DNA from: Acarospora socialis
Lineage: Eukaryota; Ascomycota; Lecanoromycetes; Acarosporales; Acarosporaceae
Length of the DNA stretch: 64,000 nucleotides
NCBI GenBank assembly: GCA_025617375.2
Contig: JAMYGW020000004.1
Span: 1,426,001 to 1,490,000, forward strand
Direction of reading: 5' to 3'
This document shows positions 33,707 through 45,749 of this stretch, piece by piece. Each line of letters opens with the position of its first letter. Position 1 is the stretch's first letter. The notes beneath the pieces are model-generated. The model searched no databases, was not told where the DNA came from, and saw nothing but the letters and a program-made list of their open reading frames with translations. The position numbers and the translations under genes were made by a program.

Positions 33707-35862
33707 TTAACGGGTAGACATGGCCTTGGTGACGAGTCGTTTCAGGGCGAGCTCCTTCTTCTTCAAGTCTTCTGAGGCTGAGTCCTCGACCTCCAACTGT
33801 GCCATGGCGTCGCTCAGAGCAGACTCAATCTTCTCCTTTGTCCCACGCTTGAGTTTCAGAGACATGGTTGGGTCAGACACAATCTCCTCCACGCGCGAGA
33901 TGTATGATTCGAGTTGTTGTCGAGCCTCGAACTTCTTGCTGAACGCATCGTCGCTAGTCTTGAATTTGGCAGCATCTAATACAAAACCATTAGCGTCGGC
34001 ATGAAGGTTATACGAGACTAGTAAGACACTTACCGTTAATCATAGTCTCGATTTCAGTGGATGAGAGCTTTCCAACAGAGTTGGAGATGGTAATGTTCGC
34101 ACTTCTGCCGGACGTCTTCTCGGTTGCAGTAACCTTGAGGATACCGTTGACGTCCACTTCAAAGACGACTTCCAAGACAGCGTCACCGGCCTTCATAGGT
34201 GGAATGGGTGCAAGAGTGAATTCACCGAGAGAGGTATTGTCCTCGCAGTTGACACGCTCTCCCTGGAAGACGGGGAATTGGACGGTCTGCTGGTTATCCG
34301 CGACAGTGGTGAAAGTGCGCTTCTTGATAGTCGGTACAGTCTGGCCACGAGGAACGACGGGAGCGAAGATGTTGCCTTCCATGGCGACACCAAGGGACAA
34401 TGGGACGACGTCGAGAAGGAGAAGGTCGTTGGTGTCGGCAGAATTAGCCTTGCCAGAAAGAATACCAGCCTGGACGGCCGCACCATAAGCGACAGCTTCA
34501 TCAGGGTTGATACTCTTCTCAAGTTTCTTGCCGTCGAAGAAGTCGCTCAGAAGCTTCTGTATCCGAGGAATACGAGTGGAACCACCAACAAGAACAATCT
34601 CGTCTACCTTGCTCTTGTCGATGTCAGCATCTTTAAGTACCTTTGCAACAGGTTCCAGGGTACCCGAGAAAGCCTTTGCATTCAGATCCTCGAAACGAGC
34701 CCGAGTGATTTGAGCGTTGAAGTCTTCGCCATCAAAGAGGGAGTCGATTTCGACGGTAGCCTGGGTGCCGTTCGACAATGTGCGCTTGGCACGTTCGCAA
34801 GCCGTCCGCAAACGCCGGAGGGCCCGCGGATCCTTTGACATGTCCTTTTTTGTTTTGCGTTGAAACTCCTTCTTGAAATGTTCTAGCAAGTTGGTGTCAA
34901 AGTCCTGGCCACCCAGATGCGTGTCACCGGCTGTCGCTTTGACGGTGAAAACGCCACCTTGAATATGCAATAGCGACACATCGAAGGTCCCACCACCGAG
35001 ATCGTAGATCAGTACATTGCGTTCCTTATCGGATTTGCCAGAGCCGAGACCGTACGCGATAGCGGCAGCGGTAGGCTCGTTAATGATGCGCAGAACGTTG
35101 AGACCCGCAATGGCACCAGCATCTTTGGTGGCTTGACGTTGGTTGTCGTTGAAGTACGCCGGCACAGTGATGACAGCTTTGGAGACTTTCTTGCCAAGCT
35201 TTACCTCGGCCACTTCTTTCATCTACACGTCGAATCAGTCATTTACATCCAGACATAGATGTTGAAGAGTCAAACCTTCATGAGCACCATGGAGGAGATC
35301 TCCTGCGGAGAAAAGGTCTTGGTCTCCCCCAAGTACTCTACCTGAACCATCGGATTTCCCCCTTGGTCAACAACTTTGAAAGGCCATGACTCGATATCCT
35401 GCTTGACCGTGGGGTCGTCAAATCTTCGTCCAATAAGACGCCTATGGGCAAGGTCAGCACTCTCAAACCGTGATGTTACCGCGCCAAACCGGACGAGGGT
35501 ACTGACTTGATATCGAAGATTGTGTTCGTCGGGTTCATGGCAGCTTGGTTCTTTGCAGCCTCGCCGATCAAGCGTTCTTGGTCTGTAAACGAGACGAAGG
35601 AAGGTGTTGTGAAGCTACCCTGCTCGTTGGCGACTGAAGGCACGAGGCTCAGTAAAGTCCTTATTCGAGTCAGGAACAAAGCTGCGTTCCAACATACTGA
35701 TCTCGACATTGGTGCCTTCATAATTGGCTACACATGAGTATGTGGTGCCTGAAAAAGGTTAGCTATGATCAAGTCTCACAATATAACACCGGCTTATCGC
35801 TGTCGCAAGGGTAGCCTACCAAGATCGATACCGATCGCACCCTCATAGACTTCGTCGGCCAT
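33707..35862 (-). CDS. SSB1: SSB-type Hsp70, ribosome-associated chaperone
   Basis: Cytosolic Hsp70 that works with RAC on nascent chains at the ribosome. Six exons on the minus strand: 35862-35820, 35748-35698, 35633-35507, 35441-35276, 35222-34034 and 33975-33707, giving 614 aa, the normal Ssb length. ATPase motifs are intact: [42 protein letters not shown]. The Ssb type, rather than Ssa, is shown by the start [11 protein letters not shown], the sequence [20 protein letters not shown], and the short C-terminus that ends LVTKAMSTR with no EEVD. The substrate-binding domain follows at about 390-510. The first four exons are small and clustered at the 5' end, as in many highly expressed fungal genes. 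One donor (35275) is the non-optimal GTTTGA. Confidence 0.95.
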
Positions 35863-36283
35863 GGCGAAAAGTATTCCAAATGTTCACAGCAATGGCACTC
35901 TTCGTTGAGACGTGGGAAGGTAAAGCTAACAGAGAATTCGGAGGCTTGGTAAGAGTTGTTCAATTTGCGTGGAAAACTCCAAGAACTTTTTTGCGGGACA
36001 CTAACAGCGATAACCGAGTTTGACTAGCGTGAATGGCACGAGCTCAGGGACTTGCCGAGTTACGTAATCTGAGGCTCCGTGCTGTTCATTGTTCGACCGG
36101 CCTCGTATCTTTTATTCAATCTGTTGTTTGTACAGCTTCAGACCAATCCACGAGCGCCCCGTGTGACAAAATAACCCTGAACCAGTCCCTAGCACTAAAA
36201 CCTCCTACACTGCGCCGGTTGGAGCCATGCTATAATATAACATTCTAGCACGTAGTCGCTGACTTCCTGAAAACGCCGTTGTG
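35863..36283. other. SSB promoter region
   Basis: Upstream region of SSB and 3' flank of RSC4 (both minus strand). Heat-shock elements could be expected here, but I do not see a convincing nGAAn triple array by eye. No gene. Confidence 0.45.
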
Positions 36284-39143
36284 TCAAGCCCTCAAAACAT
36301 TTGCAAAGACGGTAATCTTCTCCAGCTCAATCTCCTGCCCTGATCCCAGCTTGGGAGCACCTCTAGCAGGCCCCGCGATCATTTCGACTTCGATCCGATT
36401 TACTCCGGGGGATACTCTGGTCTCGTACAGAGGCCGCCTCGAATCGGCTTCTTCGGGTCTTTGTGGGATCGGATTGAGTCTCTGCAGATTCGCCGTAACG
36501 AAGAGTTTACTCTGACGGTGACTAAGATTGTGTGCGATTGTCGGTATGATCCGGAGGTAGTAGTGTGTTGATGGTAGATTGATGGTGATCGATTGTTGGG
36601 ACTGTGTAGGAGACGGAGGCACGTCCAAATGGAAATGATGCTTTATTTTCAAACCGGGATGAGTGGAGATGCTGAGGTTAGAGATCAAAGCATCGGAAGC
36701 ATCTGCAGCTGTTAGCGCCAAATTGAGTGGTCTGTAGCTGACAAGCTTACCTTTTCCTGGTTGCCTCCATTTCGAATCGAACACGTTCGTTGTCGGATGT
36801 TGAGGCACATGACTAGTGTGGCCCTGCGCCTGTGGAAGCGGGCTACCACTTGGAAGACGTGGCGTAACGCTGGATGGAGGTGGCATCGCAGAGGCTGCGG
36901 GACGAGGGCTCTGTCCCGCTTCATCGGAGCCAGCGCTAGGTCTCCGTAGTTGAACAGCACCAAGAGCTGGTGACTGGCCAGGCTGCCCTTCAGTTTTCAC
37001 ACCGTTCGTTGAGGGAGATCGAGACCTGGCAGGAGCGCCATGATCCTTAGCCTGCGACGGTTGCACAGCGCCTGTGGCTGATGGACCGTTGGGGTTCCTA
37101 GACCCTGGGCGTGAGCTAAGACCGTCTGGAATGGTTGCCCCTTGTCCATTTGCTCCAGTCTTGACTAAATATTTCTGGCGTTCAAGAGCTTCGTTATCGA
37201 CCGTGATACCGGCGGAGGTGCTAGGTGTCAACGCTGGGCTGGGTTTCTGACCACCGACACGCAGCATAATCTTCGGTTGTGTCGGCTCCGGAGATTTCGC
37301 TGTTGGCATCTTGAGCTTGACTTTTTGCTGTGGAGGCTCTGGCACTGCCTTCTTTGCTTCCGCTAGACGTTTGTTGAAGAAGGCCTGTGGTTGTCTGTGA
37401 GACATCGTGATATTTGCACGCGAAAATAGACTCACCTCAATCTGCCCCGCTAATTTAGATATATCACTACCGTCCTCGTTATACTCACGCGCATTACGCC
37501 AAATAAAGCTCACTTCGTCTTCAAAGGCTTGCCAGTTCCGAAGGAAAGAGACATTGGTCGGCTTATCTCGACCTCTGATCCCCCGTACTTTCTTTTGTGC
37601 GCTTTTCAGAGAGACCGGATGCTTGATGAGTCTGTAATAATCGGCCAATTGACGGGATGGAAGGTTGAGAAACGGCAACGAAATCTCTTGACCACTAGAA
37701 GAAGCTTTAGTTAGCATCCTTACACATCCGTCGATCGAAGTACATACTCATCATCCTTTAGACGAATCAATTCGGTCAATATCTTTTCCTGCGCTACCTG
37801 AAATGTGTCGCCCACGAAGCTTTCACCTGCACCCTCCGCATCCTCAACCACAGGCGTAGAGCTCGCCGTTCGGCCATCTACGGGCTTGCCAGGACCTGGA
37901 GTTGAGCCGACAAATGTACTCAGTTTCTGGACTTTGCTATCCGCTAGGTCCGGATCGGAGTCGCCATCTGCGTCAAGGTCTTCCTCAACGCCGTCTGTCT
38001 GGTCTGGCAGTGGGGTCGGGAAGGGAACATAAGTAGGATCTTTGTATGCAATATTGTGCTTCGACATAAAGTTCGCGAGCAGCTTGCGGATACGCTCGGC
38101 ATCGGCGAAGACTTCAGAACTCCTTTCATTGAACGCCTTTGCATTCGTGACCATACGCTTTATATCGCTTTCCACCGTTGTTAATGTGGGGTACTCTCGA
38201 CGATTTAGCTTGCCCTGTTGAGTAGAAGAAAGTCAGAAACGGCGCGATGGTCGCGGACAAGAACAGCCGACTATGTCACGCTTGTCCGCCATGCTTGGGA
38301 GGTATGCTCTCGAGTCCAGTAGAGGCGATGTCGGCAATTGCCTCGAGAGTACTCTTGAAATACAAAGCCACGCAGTCATGCTTAAGGGATGCAATACAAT
38401 TGTGCCGAGGTTTGCACGTACCTCCACTGTATCGATGGCGATTGGAAGAACAATCTCCTTATAGTACTCTGGTAATTGCTCCTGTTGAAGGAACATGTCA
38501 GCGTACGATGCTTGCGCTGCGTAGCGGAGTGTCCAGTGTACTTTGTCCGGTAATGTGAGGAAGCTCGTAGCTATTGGACGACCACTGCATAGTTCAGAAA
38601 TAGTCAGCTCTTGTCCAATCGTGAGAGGTTGATATTTTGAATCAGCTGTATATTGGATGGGGTACGAGTGGTGTTTCTGTAGTGCTCAATTGTGCTTACC
38701 GCTTGTCGCAAGCTTGCTTGAGCAGGCCCAAGAACTTGAGGCCAAACTCCGCTGTGGAAGCTGGTGTTTCCGTAGTCGAAGCATCTCCCTCCTGGTGTTC
38801 GAATTCCCTGCGAGTCAGTCATTTTGCGCTATGTTTTAAAACTTGAGAACGATTGATTTGGGGCAGTTGGAGTGCTGTTCTGATATGCGCGACAAGTGCA
38901 GAAAGATGGGGTTCGAGGGTCGGGAAGCTCGTTGAACGTTTGACCTAGCGAAGTGGTCGCGGCTCTTAAGAACTGTCACTCGCAACAATTCTTCCATCCC
39001 GAACATACATCTCCCACGCGCCAACTCGATCACAACCAGCTGTATAGAGACACTTTCTTACTCACCGGCATTCTCCTTCGCTTGGCGCCAGGACTATCGA
39101 CTTCTGACGACGCCGTAGCGGTCGCTTTTCGCTTGGGGCTCAT
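36284..39143 (-). CDS. RSC4: RSC4-like tandem bromodomain subunit of the RSC remodeller
   Basis: Eight exons on the minus strand: 39143-39066, 38791-38700, 38584-38542, 38481-38422, 38214-37748, 37694-37436, 37384-36751 and 36702-36284, encoding 683 aa. The start MSPKRKATATASS leads to a basic KRRR signal. Bromodomain 1 spans about 40-125: GRPIATSFLTLPDKEQLPEYY, then VLPIAIDTVEGKLNRREYPT and NAKAFNE, whose Asn is the acetyl-lysine-binding residue. Bromodomain 2 spans about 235-335: EISLPFLNLPSRQLADYYRL and WRNAREYNEDGS, also with the binding Asn. A Pro/Ser-rich linker and a conserved C-terminal beta-rich domain follow (DASDALISNL, ITINLPSTHYYLRIIP, end ITVFANVLRA). In yeast Rsc4 binds acetylated H3 K14. 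Introns 6 (51 nt) and 7 (48 nt) are in phase and stop-free. Confidence 0.9.
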
Positions 39144-39992
39144 GATGTTGGGAGCTGCGACAGCAAGTTCCAGTCGTAGCCCCGTGACAGAACGGGATCT
39201 ATGTTGGATATCTTTGGCACGTTGCTGTCGCCGTACCGGCGAAACTCCAACAGCGCGATCGACGCGGCGCAAGGATCCGAGCTGCGAGTGATCTCCAAAG
39301 CACGGGCTTGTGTTGTTGAGCCGCAATCAAGTAAATATCCCACGACAACTCAAAGATGTTGCGGTTTCAGGATTTCTAGGATCTCGTCTTCAGCTAACTT
39401 ATCATCTTCGCACAATGGCGACCAAAAGCCACAACTGATGCAGTATGAGCGTATTGTAATTGAGGCTTGCCTAACTTATTGTCTTGATGCAGCCAGTAAC
39501 ATTCCGCCTCAAACCTGAAGTGACAGGTTTATGACCTTACCAATTTGAGCTAGCGTCAACGGGAATTTGCCGATATGGAAAGTTAGACGCAGTTCATTGT
39601 TTACAGCGCTTTCACCGCAAAGCCCACCTTCAACAGTATGATCTCTATTCTTGCAGGACTGTCATTTCCACTCAAAGGCTTTACAGACACTCAGGCGCTT
39701 CAACAGTGCTAAGAACTTCCACGGCCTTCGCATACTTGAGACTCTACCTTGAGACAGCAGTGACTTTTGCAAGCTACTGCGCGACGAAACAAGAAGCTAG
39801 ACGATTGCAATACAACTCGCAAGACGCTGACGATTATATTGCCCGTTACCCCAACCGTGCACAACTACTGCTAAATTCTCCCTTCTCCGGGAACGAGTTC
39901 TTGCCGGCGCGCGAGGCTCGCCAGCTGTTGCGCACCTAGGATTGAAAAGCCCGTGATCAAGCCAGGCAGAGCGGTTGAGGGGCACCACAAAT
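39144..39992. promoter_or_regulatory. 849-bp divergent region between RSC4 and CKS1
   Basis: Both genes start at the edges of this region and point outward. Open frames inside (39201-39518, 39706-39939) lack any signature. Sequence composition is even, with no repeat seen. It presumably carries both promoters. Confidence 0.4.
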
Positions 39993-40544
39993 ATGGCCCA
40001 CTTAGATCACGACAGACGAAACAGGAAGCCAAGGCTACTAACCGACCCGGAACGAGAACGCCTCGATGAGTTTGTTGACTCTATCCATTACTCAGCCAGG
40101 TGAGTGTCTTCGCCCGAGGACCAAAGATCAGGGCATTGCCTCCACGGTGCTCAGAAGGTGTTTCTTGAGCTGAATGTTGATCCTAGGTACTCCGATAATG
40201 AATACGAGTACAGACATGTGCAGCTACCAAAGAACATGCTGAAAGCAATACCCAAGGAGTACTTCGACCCATCAAAGGGCACGTTGAAGCTATTGTGGGA
40301 GGAGGAATGGAGGGGACTCGGGATAACGCAGGCAAGCAAGACCGCAGCCTATATAGTGGATGGGAAGCGCTTGGCTGACACGTCAGTCTCATGTAGAGCT
40401 TGGGTTGGGAGCACTACGAGGTGCACGAGCCGGAACCGCACATACTTCTTTTCAAGTGAGCCTCAATGCTATGGGTTTGAAGGACGCGCGACTGACCCAG
40501 GCCATAGGCGACCAATCAATTATCAGCCTCCCGCTGCACAATAG
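39993..40544 (+). CDS. CKS1: CKS1/Suc1, cyclin-dependent kinase regulatory subunit
   Basis: Small CDK-binding protein that docks phosphorylated substrates to Cdk1. Four exons, 39993-40099, 40187-40331, 40397-40455 and 40508-40544, give 115 aa. Family signatures cross every junction: [61 protein letters not shown]. The anion-binding residues of Cks proteins are visible (Arg in YSAR, Arg in YEYRHV, the SLGW serine and tryptophan), as is the HEPEPH hinge. Intron 2 (40332-40396) has a GC donor (CAG|GCAAGC) with a normal TAG acceptor. The C-terminus is short, without the polyGln tail found in budding yeast. Confidence 0.94.
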
Positions 40545-40874
40545 TGTAATACGGTAACTTCTCAGACGGCTTTGCAGCTTTGTACTTATTCGGAGCCGAC
40601 TGGAGCAGGGCCATGTGGTAATATGCATCAACGGATTATATGGGCTTTAGATTCGACTATGGCTTTATAAAGTATGCTCATAACTTATCGCGGGTCTTGT
40701 CTTTGTCATCGATCACGGAGCGTTATACGCATTGTTCTCGGGTCTTTACGCTTCAGCAGCATGTTACAAGCCCAGGGTTTGACGCGCGACCGAAGTCGAC
40801 TGGAGGCCTTTCCCATGATGTTCTGAGGTGAAGCCATTTCATCATCTAGGGGTCCGTCGATCAATCTATCCACC
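40545..40874. other. convergent spacer after CKS1
   Basis: 3' flanks of CKS1 (plus) and the thioredoxin-fold gene (minus). No structure seen. Confidence 0.5.
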
Positions 40875-41788
40875 TTCAAACGATGTTTTTCTCCAGCCAC
40901 TCCTCCCACTGCTCCCCGGTGAAGCTGCTCGAGATACTGTTCTCCACAACACCCTAAACCAAATCAGTCTCCGCCTCATCAACAAGAGACACGCTACTCA
41001 CATTGAAAAGCACAGTCGGCGTAACATGCACCCCCGTCAGCCGATTAGCCTAAACGCGCACACATCAGCATCCAACCACTTCCAACACCCACCCCAAACC
41101 ACCGCGCCAAACACCCACATCTCCAAAACCCCACACACACTTACCTTCACCATAAACTTCACATCATCCGTAACCCCATTCCCCACATTCAACCCTCCAT
41201 CCTCCCCGGGCCTCTCACTCACAACCAACAACTCCCTTACCCTTCCCGCATCCACACCTACCTCCCCCGCGACCTTCACCAATCTCTCGTACGTCTGATT
41301 CCGCGTCTCGCCCACGACGCTCACATCGAAGAACTCCGTCTGCCGCTCAAACAGCTTCGCGCTGAACGCCCAGAACTTATCCGGCGCAACCCGCAGCACG
41401 GCGGCGCCGGCCTCGTGCGCGAGCGTGCTGGACGGGTGCCAGGGCTGGATCTGCTGGCGGAAGATGAGCTGCAGTTTGGTGGCGTAGTGCCTTTTTAGGA
41501 GGGGGAGGACGGCGGTGGTGATGGTGTGGAACATTTTGGCGGAGAACTGTGGAGAGAGGTTTGGGTTAGCGGATGGTGGGTTTGAGGGCTGGGAAGTGGT
41601 GGTGAGGCGTACGGGGCAGACATAGTCGAGGTCTGGGCTTGAGGATGGCACCGGTCAGTTAGGGTGCTGTGGTGAAGTGGAAGGGCGGGTGGGTTTGGTG
41701 GGGACGGGGGAGGCTCACAGAGCTCGAGCGTGTGAGGGGAGGGGCTTGCGAATAGCTTTTGCCCAGAGAATTTGGGAGGTAATGCCAT
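40875..41788 (-). CDS. DsbA-like thioredoxin-fold protein
   Basis: Five exons on the minus strand, 41788-41719, 41632-41613, 41546-41145, 41049-41002 and 40955-40875, encode 206 aa. The second exon is only 20 nt. The joined N-terminus reads ELYLDYVCPFSAKMF, the redox-motif region of the DsbA/thioredoxin_4 group, but with a single Cys (CPFS) in place of CxxC, so disulfide oxidoreductase activity is doubtful. Other matching elements are LQLIFRQQIQPWHPSSTLAHE, the helical insertion, VKANRLTGVHVTPTVLFNG with the cis-Pro (VTP), and the last helix FTGEQWEEWLEKN. No signal peptide is visible. Similar single-Cys proteins are common and uncharacterised in fungi. A third of the coding region is GC-rich. 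Confidence 0.8.
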
Positions 41789-42074
41789 GGTTTGAGACGA
41801 ATTTTGAGTTGACAGCTTGCGTTGCGAGGCTCCGGTGAAGGTGGATTAAACAAATGTGTACGAGTACCTGATAGGCAATGACGTGCGCGGGGTAACTATT
41901 GTAAATGCGTAAACGCTGGGATTACCGTTAGTGTGCTGAATATTCTATATTCGTGGAGTAGCCCTAACGATTCCTCCAGAAGATCATGCTAAACGTCCGA
42001 CTTCTATGTAGAGCAATATTCCTACTGCAAATGGCGTTGAAGATACCCGTCCTGTCCTCGTAATATGACTCGGC

Positions 42075-43590
42075 TTATTTTCCACCTCCCAGGCCCTCCT
42101 CCAGCTCCTCCGCGATAGGCTTGGCAGCCACCTGCCTCTCAGTCATCTCCACCTTCGCGTACCAGCCTGCCCCAAGTAACGTCAAAACGATACCTAGCAC
42201 AGTGTCAATAAGCCTACTCTTCCATCTAGCCCGGAGTATAATAGCTGACCCACGGCGTGCATGACCCCTACGACTAACTTGAAGAAAGCAACCGAGAGCA
42301 CAATCGTAAGAATCTGCTTTACGTTTGCAGCAACTGTCATCGTCAGCGCTCCAACCTGCTTATTGGCCGCGAAGCTGATGACATTGAGGCCGAATGCAAC
42401 CGCGCCATTGACCAGGAGGGCCCCCAGCATGTTGACACCGAGACGATGCTTGAGCAACACTTCTGTTCGGAACTGCGTCATCTCACCAAACAGATATGCA
42501 AATGCCAAGCTCTGCACCAACGCCATCGGTGACATTCGGTGCAGGATCTCCATTGCTGAGAGGCGGAGACTGCCCGTCTGGATGCGGTTCGTGGTCACAG
42601 TCTTGACAGCTGCGAGGAAGGCTCCGAGCAACGTCATGACGAAGCCCAACATCGTCACGGCGTAGTCGCCGTAGGTTGCTAGTCCAACGCCGGCGATGAC
42701 AGGCACCAGAGAACTGTATGTGGCGCTGGAGTAGGAGGCTTGGAATAGGATGCGATAAATCATGACCGTAAACACGGGAGTCGTGGCACGAACAACTTGA
42801 TGAAAGGGTATGGTGGCCATGTTGCTAGCCAAAAGTCAGCGTTGCCACACACGGGGGCGGCGGGAATGATCTCACAGTGACACATTGCTAATGGCGATAT
42901 TGCCAGTGTAGAGTAGGGAGAAGAGGCAGAGGACTCCTAACTCGTTCCTGGAGAGGTGACTGGGTGTAAAGTAACCACACGCAAGAAGAATATGACATCC
43001 TAGAGTTCCGGCGGCAGCGTGGAGAGCGGTAAGGAGAAATGGGAACGGTAACTGGAAAGGCGATCGTTAGTAGTCGCCATTAGGAATCAAAAGTGAACAA
43101 ATCCCAAACGTCAGGGTACGCGAACAACTCAGTTTCGCAGAACTCTCCGTTCTGACACCAGTGTTAAGAAAGCTCAGAGAACGTCGCAGGACAGATCAGC
43201 AGTGACAGACGCTATTGACACAGAAGTTTAAGCGCCATCAAGCCCGAATTCAGCAAGATAGGTGGTGCCTTTGATTGTTCTCCGCATTTCGCTGATTGCT
43301 CTAGGTGAAAGGGTTTGAAATAGGTAAAGCTATCACCTGGTTGTCGCGGAGGTACTCAACCACCACAAGCTCAACGAAGGCCTCGAGCAGTCAGAACATA
43401 CCTGCACCATGACGGCTTTGTTATAGAGTGTGAGACCCAGGTTGAAGAGGAAATAGATGGCCAGATATTTGCACTTGACCCACGTCGGCACACTTGCACT
43501 TCCGTCTGCGACACCAGCATCATAACGGACGGTCATTCGTGATAGGGGCACAGACTCGAGATTCTGGAGAGTGGTAGTTCCTGCTTCCAT
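42075..43590 (-). CDS. TPT/DUF250 family nucleotide-sugar or triose-phosphate transporter
   Basis: Drug/metabolite transporter superfamily member with about 10 hydrophobic segments, probably in Golgi or ER membranes. Four exons on the minus strand, 43590-43402, 43051-42876, 42824-42250 and 42193-42075, give 352 aa. I start at MEAGTTTLQNLES (43590). Membrane segments include LAIYFLFNLGLTLYNKAVM, LPFPFLLTALHAAAGTLGCH, LCLFSLLYTGNIAISN and the conserved NVSLNMATIPFHQVVRATTP-type element, with its TPVFT. A later half-repeat (LGAFLAAVKTVTTNRIQTG) has the typical Lys-Thr pair of the family. The C-terminus is cytosolic and acidic. The sequence resembles the fungal SLC35E/Sly41-like branch. The transported substrate cannot be read from the sequence. 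Confidence 0.85.
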
Positions 43591-44083
43591 CAAGAGGACG
43601 TCGAAAGAGGTTTGTCGTAAACGATATTGAGATCTGTGCAGGTTCGATAGCTGGGAGATAGTCGTGGCACATACGCCTCGGGAGAAGAGAAGATGACTAC
43701 ACGATTCAAGGCACTACATGTATAGAGCAACGAGTTAATCAAATTGCTTCACGGAACAAGCGTTTAGGGCAACACAAGTTCAGTATCTCTTGGTGTGAGA
43801 ATTTGCTAGAGCTCCGAATAGTGGAGCTGGATAATGCCAAGCCCTGCAAAACCGAAAAGGGAAATGGCAAGCAGTTGCAACATTTTGAGCGCTTAAATTG
43901 ACCACCGAAGATTTCTCTACGGCATACCTAGACCGATAAGGTGAAGACTTAAAACGAAGTCTATTCACGATAACACCGAAAATTGAGTATACCTCAGGCT
44001 GATTCGCCGAAACACCGGGAAATGCTCATGATCATCCTCCCTTCTCCCAGCAATGCTCAAGTCTAAACGCCGGTTATGGTGAC
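43591..44083. other. transporter promoter region
   Basis: 5' flank of the transporter gene and 3' flank of the next gene, both on the minus strand. No feature recognised apart from modest AT-richness. Confidence 0.5.
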
Positions 44084-45749
44084 TCATGGACCACCTTTAG
44101 GGGCCTGTTGCTTAGGCTGCGCTCTTCGGACCGACATTCCAATTGACACGAACTTTTGTTCTTTAGGATGATACGCCGCAATGACCTCGAGGACACACGT
44201 TCCTCTGGGTCCTACAAGTTCGACCAGACCTGATACGAAGCATGTACCTCGTGGAGCGTGCATCGGCGTTGGCTTCCACGTGCGTTGGAGAGTACGCCTG
44301 AACTCTGAGAACGCTAATGATATTGATCCACCTGGTGGAGGTAGCGATGGTACAACCGGGTAAATCTTGCCAGACGCCAAGTCCGCCGGTGACGACGGAT
44401 CTTTGGGGGTTGCTCCTTCAGGACCCCTCTCCGGAGGTTTCGATGCAGGGGACCCTTTTATTCCGAGCTCTGGATGGGGTTGCTGTTCCGTTGTGCGCTG
44501 CCTTGAACGCTGAAACTCAACAAAGCCACTAGGAGGTGGTTGGCGTGAGGTATCCGGTTTAGATGTGATGTTGAAGAATGCTTTCACCCTGGCCACCTGC
44601 AAAGACCATAGCAGAGAATAAGTGGCCCAAATAGACGACGTGAGCGCGGTAGGGTACAAGGCCTGTTGCAGTCGAGCGTAGTTTTCGGCACTGACAGGTC
44701 TTACACTCCACGCAATGTAGTCGTCGGTGATCTCTAATCTGTGAGCTGACCTTAGCGACACGTTGAGCCTAGGGTCAAGTGGCAGATGAGCACTTACCCT
44801 CCTCGTTCGTATTCTGGCGGTGGCCCATCGGGGTAGTCGACGTTGAGCCAGTATTTACGAGGTTTTATCGGTCGACCAAGGAATCTCTGAAACTGGCTTG
44901 CGCCAGCCAGATGTTTACCGATCATCTCAGCTAGCTGATCTAGAACTAGTCAGTAAAAGTAAGCTGAACGCAATCCAGCCTGGGAACCTCACGCCGAACC
45001 AGGGCATTCCGTTTGTTATCGTGGGCAAATGCTAAAAAACTTTGCCACTCCTGGTCACTGCCTTTGTAATACTCCTTTGGACGTTGGCGTGCTCTACCCA
45101 GCGGTATGAATATTGCGTCATCTGTATCGTCATCCGAAACTGCAATGTTGTTATGGCCGTTGGCTTCCGTGACTGCCTCCTCCTTTTTTGCTCCATCTTC
45201 TTCTGGCCCAGTTCTCCCTATGCCTTTGTCTGTGGCAACCTTTTCGTCATCCTCTACCTCAGCGTCTAGGACAAAGTGCCAGTATGTGGCGAAGGCACCC
45301 AAATAGATGGCAGCTGTCTGGAACCGTCTGTCACCTCTTATCAGTCACACGTCTATAACGAGACTAAGCAGAACCAACCTCAGGGTTAACACAGGCCGTA
45401 GTATGCGCACTCGCTTTACCTTATAGCCAGACTCATACTGCGGTATTCGCGACCAAGTTCGGAAGGCGGGACGGTAGAAGGGAAGTATGGAGCGTAGCCC
45501 TTTCAACATGAGCAGACACTGGGCTAGGCCCGCCTTAGGTATTGGCGAGCCTTTTGCCAAGGATAGAAGACTGATATCCTGCTAGAGGATGTTGAGTTAC
45601 CAGAACAAGTGAGACCGAACTGACAGTCGCGAGAGAACATGTAGAGAATTCAGAATGTGTGATGTGTGCGGATCAGGCTGTTGTTGTTCCCTTGCTTGGT
45701 GAAGCGCACGGCGGCGTTTTGATAAGTAGTCCTTAAAGCGGCAGTACAT
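44084..45749 (-). CDS. five-exon gene, uncharacterised protein
   Basis: Model: 45749-45625, 45570-45420, 45317-44993, 44939-44798 and 44738-44084, giving 465 aa with consistent phases. Donors are GTCAGT, GTAAAG, GTGAGG and GTAAGT. It begins MYCRFKDYLSKRRRALHQAR. A hydrophobic, possibly membrane-associated region follows (TAAIYLGAFATYWHFVL at about 93-110), then an acidic segment, a conserved-looking GRPIKPRKYWLNVDYPDGP with PPPEYERGG, and LEITDDYIAWSVRPVSAENY. A Ser/Pro-rich linker and a C-terminal beta-rich part (APRGTCFVSGLVELVGPRG) come last. I do not recognise a family and assign no function. The start ATG is 114 bp from the start of the divergent VPS3844-like gene, which supports it. Confidence 0.6.
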
